From the NCBI RefSeq assembly GCF_001411555.2, contig NC_049909.1, positions 19,330,623 through 19,394,622 on the forward strand: 64,000 nucleotides of DNA, in the 5' to 3' direction. The notes beneath the pieces were generated by a model. The model was not told the origin of the DNA and did no database searches. It was given only the letters and a program-made list of their open reading frames with translations. Below are positions 59,885 to 64,000 of the stretch, in pieces. The stretch is from Juglans regia. Its lineage: Eukaryota; Streptophyta; Magnoliopsida; Fagales; Juglandaceae. A program made the translations under genes and the position numbers. How positions within the stretch are numbered: the first letter of the stretch is position 1; each line of letters begins with the position of its first letter.

Positions 59885-60421
59885 TTAACCCTCCTCCATT
59901 TTGATCAAGTCTAAACAGTGCCTGATCTTTGATCTTGGCAATGGTTTGGTCATCATATCAGCTGGGTTTTCTTCAGTTGGCACTTTCACCACTTTGACAG
60001 TACCACCTGCAACCACATCTCTTACAAAATGGAGTCTAATGTCAATGTGTTTTGATCTTTCGTGAAAAACTTGATTTTTAGTGAGATGTATAGTACTTTG
60101 ATTGTCACAATAGACTGTGATATTTCCCTTGTATAAGCCCAGTTCATTTGTTATACCTTTCAGCCATAAAGCTTCCTTTATAGCCTCTGTCATGGCTATG
60201 TATTCAGCCTCAGTTGTGGACAAAGCCACAACTAATTGTAAGTTGGATTTCCAACTCACAGCACCATCAAAGGCTGTGAATACATAGCCAGTCAGAGACT
60301 TCCTGGTGTCCAAGTTTCCAGCAAAATAAGAATCTATAAATCCACAGATTTCTTGACCACTTAACACATTGCTACCAAAACTTAGCCCTAAACCTGTGGA
60401 GCCCGTCAAGTACTGAAACAC
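59885..60421 (-). pseudogene. Copia RNase H, right-hand element
   Basis: A 178-codon frame with GFIDSYFAGNLDTRKSLTGYVF, ALSTTEAEYIAMTEAIKEALWL, CDNQSTIHLTKN and HIDIRLHFVRD, the usual Copia RNase H landmarks. It ends DLIKMEEG just before the polypurine tract. A frameshift near 60425 separates it from the RT part (60434-60566 is the preceding frame). Confidence 0.88.
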
Positions 60422-61380
60422 CCACTTTAGGGCTTGCCAGTGGGGTTTCCCAAGATTTTCCCATGAACCTACTAACTAGACTGATAGCATAGGTGAGGTC
60501 TGGCCTTGAACAGACCATTGCATACATGATGCTACCTACCATACTTGCATATGGAATTTTTATCATGTATTCCCTTTCATCATCAGTTTTAGGAGACTGA
60601 TTAACAGAAAGTTTAAAATGTTGTCCAATGGGAGTACTTACAGATTGCTAAGTCCATGCTAAATCTTTTAAGTACCCTTTATAAGTATGTTTTTTGTGAT
60701 AAGTAGAGTAGTTTCTTTTTCCTATCTCTAATTATCTCCATACCTAATATTTTCTTAGCAGGTCCAAGGTCTTTCATTTCAAAAACAGATTTTAAAATTT
60801 CTTTTACAAGATTAATATGACATTTATCTTTACAAGCTATGAGCATATCATCCACATATAACAAAAGATAAATAGTAACCTCATCAGAAACTTTAAAGTA
60901 GACACAGCTATCATAATTGCATCTTTTAAACTCATTCTCAATCATATGGGTGTCAAACCTTTTATACCATTGTCTTGGAGATTGTTTTAATACATACAAA
61001 GATTTTTTCAGCAAACACACATGATTCTTATTGGATTCACTTACAAAACCTCCAGGAGGTTGCATGTAAAGTGTTTCTTCTAATTCACCATGCAAGAAAG
61101 CAGTTTTACCATCTAACTGTTCTAAAAACAAATCATGATAAGCAGTGTAAGCTAACAACAATCTAATAGAGCTGTGTTTCACTACAGGGGAGAAAATTTC
61201 ATTGAAATATATACCTTCCCTTTGTGTAAAACCATTTACCACTAACCTAACTTTGTACCTAGGTTTTTCTACCCCAATTATACCCTCATTTTTCTTGAAT
61301 ATCCATTTAGACCCTATGATTTTAACCTTATCAGGTTTTAGCACCATTTCCCAAGTCTTGTTCTTATAAAGAGATTTCAT
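60422..61380 (-). pseudogene. Copia reverse transcriptase, right-hand element (broken)
   Basis: The main frame 60679-61380 carries WIFKKNEGIIGVEKPRYKVRLV, FSPVVKHSSIRLLLAY, LDGKTAFLHGELEETLYM, LKQSPRQWYKRF and an intact YVDD (LLYVDDMLIACKD). It stops at a TAA right after SQKTYL. The frame then continues with RVLKRFSMD, shifts near 60645, and shifts again near 60425. At least one stop and two shifts make it non-functional. Confidence 0.88.
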
Positions 61381-61389
61381 TTCTTCTTG

Positions 61390-63846
61390 CTATGCACGAA
61401 GCCAATTATTAGAATCTTTACTGCCCATTGCTTCTTTGTAAGACCTTGGTTCAGGGTCTTCAATGTCTTGTGCTACAGAGAGGGCATAGGCTGCTATATC
61501 AGCCTCTTCAAATCTCAATGGAGGTCTTATAACCCTTCTTGGCCTATCTCTAACAAGGTTATAAGATTCAATGGTTTCTGTTTGGTTGCTGTCATAATCA
61601 GACTTCGAATTATCTCCAATTTGCATGTTTATATCTTGAGATAATGAGTCTGAATACTCCACCTCCATCTGGACTTTGTTTGGAACAGTGACAGATTGAG
61701 TCTCAACTGTATCTAGTTGAGATCTGGCCATTTGTGACTCATTAAAGGTCATATACCTACTTATTATACACTTTTGTTTTCCAGGTTCCTCTATCCAAAA
61801 TTTATAGCCTTTTACTCCTTCAGGATACCCAACAAAAATGCATTTTACTGCCCTAGGTTCCAGTTTGCCAGTTTTACTGTGTGCATATGCAACACAACCA
61901 AATACTCTTAGATTACTGTAATCTGAGGGTTTACCAGTCCATAATTCCTGAGGAGTCTTGCAATTAACGGCAGTATATGGACTCCTATTTATCAAATACA
62001 CAACAGTATTAACTGCCTCTGCCCAAAAGGTTTTTGGTAACTTAGCATTTGACAACATGCACCTAACCCTCTCAAGAATTGTTCTATTCATTCTTTCGGC
62101 TAGGCCATTCTGTTGGGGTGTTTCCCTCACTGTCCTATGCCTTGCAATACCCTCTTTTTGGCAATAGTTGTTAAACTCATTTGATAAGTACTCAAGTCCA
62201 TTGTCTGTCCTAAGTTTTTTAATCTTCCTCCCTACTTGATTTTCAACCAAGACTTTCCATTTCTTAAACTTGTTAAAAGTGTCACTTTTCTGTTTGAGGA
62301 TATAAACCCAAACTTTCCTAGAATAGTCATCAATAAAGGATAAGAAGTAATTCCCCCCACCATGAGAACTAACCCTTGCAGGCCCCCACAAATCAGAATG
62401 GATATAGTCCAAACTTTGTTTAGAAGTGTGTGTACTGAGTTTGAAGCTAACTCTAGTGGACTTGCCTAGTATACAATCTTCACAAAAGGGAAGGTCTCCT
62501 AGGTCTTTGTCACCAAGTAACCCCTGTTTTTGGAGTTCATTTAAACCTTTATGGCTGACATGCCCTAATCTTTTATGCCAAAGTATAATATCATTATCCA
62601 AAGATTTCTGGACAGCAGAAGCATGTCCTATAACATTCTGATCTACCAGGGTATAAAGACCATTCTTTATTTCCCCTTTCATTACTATTAAGGACCTTTT
62701 AGCAACCTTTAGTACTCCAGATTCAGATTCAAAAACACAACCAGATTTGTCAAGCATTCCAAGAGAGATTAAATTTCTCTTAAGATCAGGTATGTATTTT
62801 ACATCTTTTAGAATTCTTTCCACACCATCATGTAATTTTAATCTGATTGTACCAATTCCAAGAACTTTACAAGATTTATTATTTCCAAGCATAACATGTC
62901 CACCATCAAACACAGAAAAAGTTTCAAACCAAGATTTACAAGGGCACATATGAAAAGAACATCCTGAATCTAAAATCCATTCATTACTAGATTCAGTCTC
63001 TGAGATACAAAGTACCTCAGCACTCTCATAGCCTTGAAATGCAACAGATGCATTTCCCTCATGTTTGAATTTATCCCTCTCTTTTGTTTTCTTTTCTGGA
63101 CAATCTTTCTTGAAATGTCCCTCTTTGTGACATAGGAAACACTTCAGTTGTTTTCCTTTTGATTTTGATATACTCTTAATTCTCTTTCCTTTAAAACCAG
63201 GTTTTTCAGATCTTCCCCTAGCCACTAATCCCTCACCAGTCTGAGTTTTAGCTTCAAAATTATTCTGAAGTTCCCTTGCATGCAATATGAATTGCACCTC
63301 ATCTAAAGACAAACTCTCTCTGCCATACATAATTGTTTCTTTTAGGTCAGCATAAGAATTGTCAAGGGAACTCAATAACAATATAGTCTGATCCTCATCA
63401 TCTATTGTGATGTCTATGTTAGCAAGATCTAGGATGATCTTGTTGGACTCATCCAGATGATCTTCAATAGACAACCCCGGAGTCATTTTAAAAGTATACA
63501 ACTTTGTCTTATTATGAAGGCAATTGGCCAGGGATTTGGTCATGTAGAGAGTTTCTAACTTTAATCAAATCCCTGCAACTGAGTCTTCATTGGCTACCTC
63601 CCGTAAGACCTTATCCCCTAAGGAAAGAATAATGGCACTGTGTGCCTTTTGTAATATTTCAGGTTTAACCCTATCAGTAATGGAGGAACTTTATTTTTCC
63701 TCTGAGGACCCCTTAGACAGCATCTTGTCCCCAAGAAGTGCATCTTGGAGACCATGCTGTACTAACAGAGTTCTCATTTTAATACGCCAGAGACCAAAAT
63801 CATTTTTTCCTGTAAATTTATCCACCTCAAACTTAGTAGAACCCAT
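61390..63846 (-). pseudogene. Copia gag-protease-integrase polyprotein, right-hand element
   Basis: Starts MGSTKFEVDKFTGKNDFG at 63846. Two in-frame stops interrupt the gag N-terminus, a TAA near 63690 and a TGA near 63570. From 63543 a 717-codon frame is open: UBN2 gag, CCHC knuckle (CFLCHKEGHFKKDC), protease (WILDSGCSFHM), GAG-pre-integrase (LWHKRLGHVSHKGL), integrase core (DLWGPA, FIDDYSRKVWVY, NGLAERMNRT) and its C-terminal region. A TAG (LRA*QEEMKSL) at 61390 separates it from RT. The three stops sit in an otherwise collinear frame. Confidence 0.9.
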
Positions 63847-63849
63847 CTC

Positions 63850-63869
63850 AACCTAGGCTCTAGATACCA
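63850..63869 (-). promoter_or_regulatory. Primer binding site (tRNA-iMet type)
   Basis: On the minus strand TGGTATC, AGAGCC and AGGTT occur in order. That is the complement of the 3' end of initiator tRNA-Met with two single-base insertions. It starts 2 nt after the 5' LTR, as in most plant Copia elements. Confidence 0.7.
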
Positions 63870-63871
63870 CT

Positions 63872-64000
63872 TGTTGTAATAAAAGTATTCTTGGAGCAAG
63901 AACACCAATAATAGCAACACGTACCAAGGATGAATCAAAGAAAAATATTTGCAGTAAATGCACCAAATCTGAAAAGAATAGAGTATAATGAAAATACCAA
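63872..64000 (-). repeat. 5' LTR of the right-hand Copia (window-truncated)
   Basis: The first 129 bp (plus sense) match 59187-59315 with a few substitutions (for example aatagc/aatatc, agtataatg/agtagaacg). The rest is outside the window. Confidence 0.9.

Larger units (their letters stand above)
59187..64000 (-). mobile_element. Copia retrotransposon (Tork/Tnt1-like), nearly full length
   Basis: Direct repeats: left LTR 59187-59813 and the start of the right LTR at 63872, which runs off the window. They are near-identical over the shared 129 bp, with a few differences. A polypurine tract AAGGTGGAGAT (minus, 59814-59824) precedes the 3' LTR. A primer site resembling tRNA-iMet (TGGTATC..AGAGCC..AGG, 63850-63869) lies 2 nt inside the 5' LTR. 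Between are gag, protease, integrase, RT and RNase H in Copia order. The element interrupts the exon at 59186. Confidence 0.93.

Noticed and set aside
1..64000. CRISPR arrays, operons, rRNA or intact tRNA genes
   Set aside because: The window is eukaryotic. No regular spacer-repeat arrays or rRNA sequence were seen, and the only tRNA-like sequence lacks an acceptor stem and is SINE-like.

Overview
This window is nuclear DNA of a dicot plant. The evidence is intron-containing plant genes, a MIR319 hairpin, Copia, Gypsy-type and LINE retroelements, many small AT-rich TIR elements, and long AT-rich spacers. Some of the small TIR repeats look like those of woody Fagales (walnut/pecan type). That is recollection, not a measured match.

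The left half (about 2.3-27.1 kb) is a tandem array with a period near 12.1 kb. A 4.1-kb unit, called U here, occurs at 2336-4338 (U1, truncated), 10949-15047 (U2) and 23065-27137 (U3). The units are separated by two copies of a composite retroelement on the minus strand, called TE1 (4561-10948) and TE2 (15048-23064). Each composite has a Gypsy-type gag-like region (PF04195-like) joined to a Copia gag-pol. TE2 keeps the Copia 3' terminal region. In U1/TE1 about 3.9 kb has been lost and replaced by a 222-bp CACTA transposon end.

U2 and U3 each carry the same intact four-exon gene. The first three exons and the start of the fourth are the front half of an LRB/POB1-type BTB protein. Inside exon 4 the frame passes without interruption into a LINE-type RNase H domain whose four acidic catalytic residues are all present. 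The predicted 330-aa BTB-RNase H protein is the most novel object here. It is in frame through three introns in both copies and was made by DNA-level duplication plus capture of a LINE 3' end.

Downstream lies a normal parental-type gene, POB1/LRB (31354-37910, six exons, 564 aa). A decayed 5'-truncated LINE with a 16-bp target duplication sits in its second intron. From 38 to 47 kb is AT-rich spacer with TIR elements, a tRNA-derived SINE and a solo LTR. A MIR319 precursor with a TATA box lies at 47.4-48.1 kb. It is followed by more spacer with nested TIR elements.

On the right are a three-exon VOC/glyoxalase-like gene on the minus strand (55628-57024) and the C-terminal exon of an unrecognised gene (58413-59186, minus). 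That exon is cut by a second Copia element (59187 to beyond 64000, minus). This Copia has LTRs, a tRNA-iMet-type primer site and a complete but mutated gag-pol.

All coordinates and exon joins were worked out by eye from the sequence. No database search or alignment program was used.
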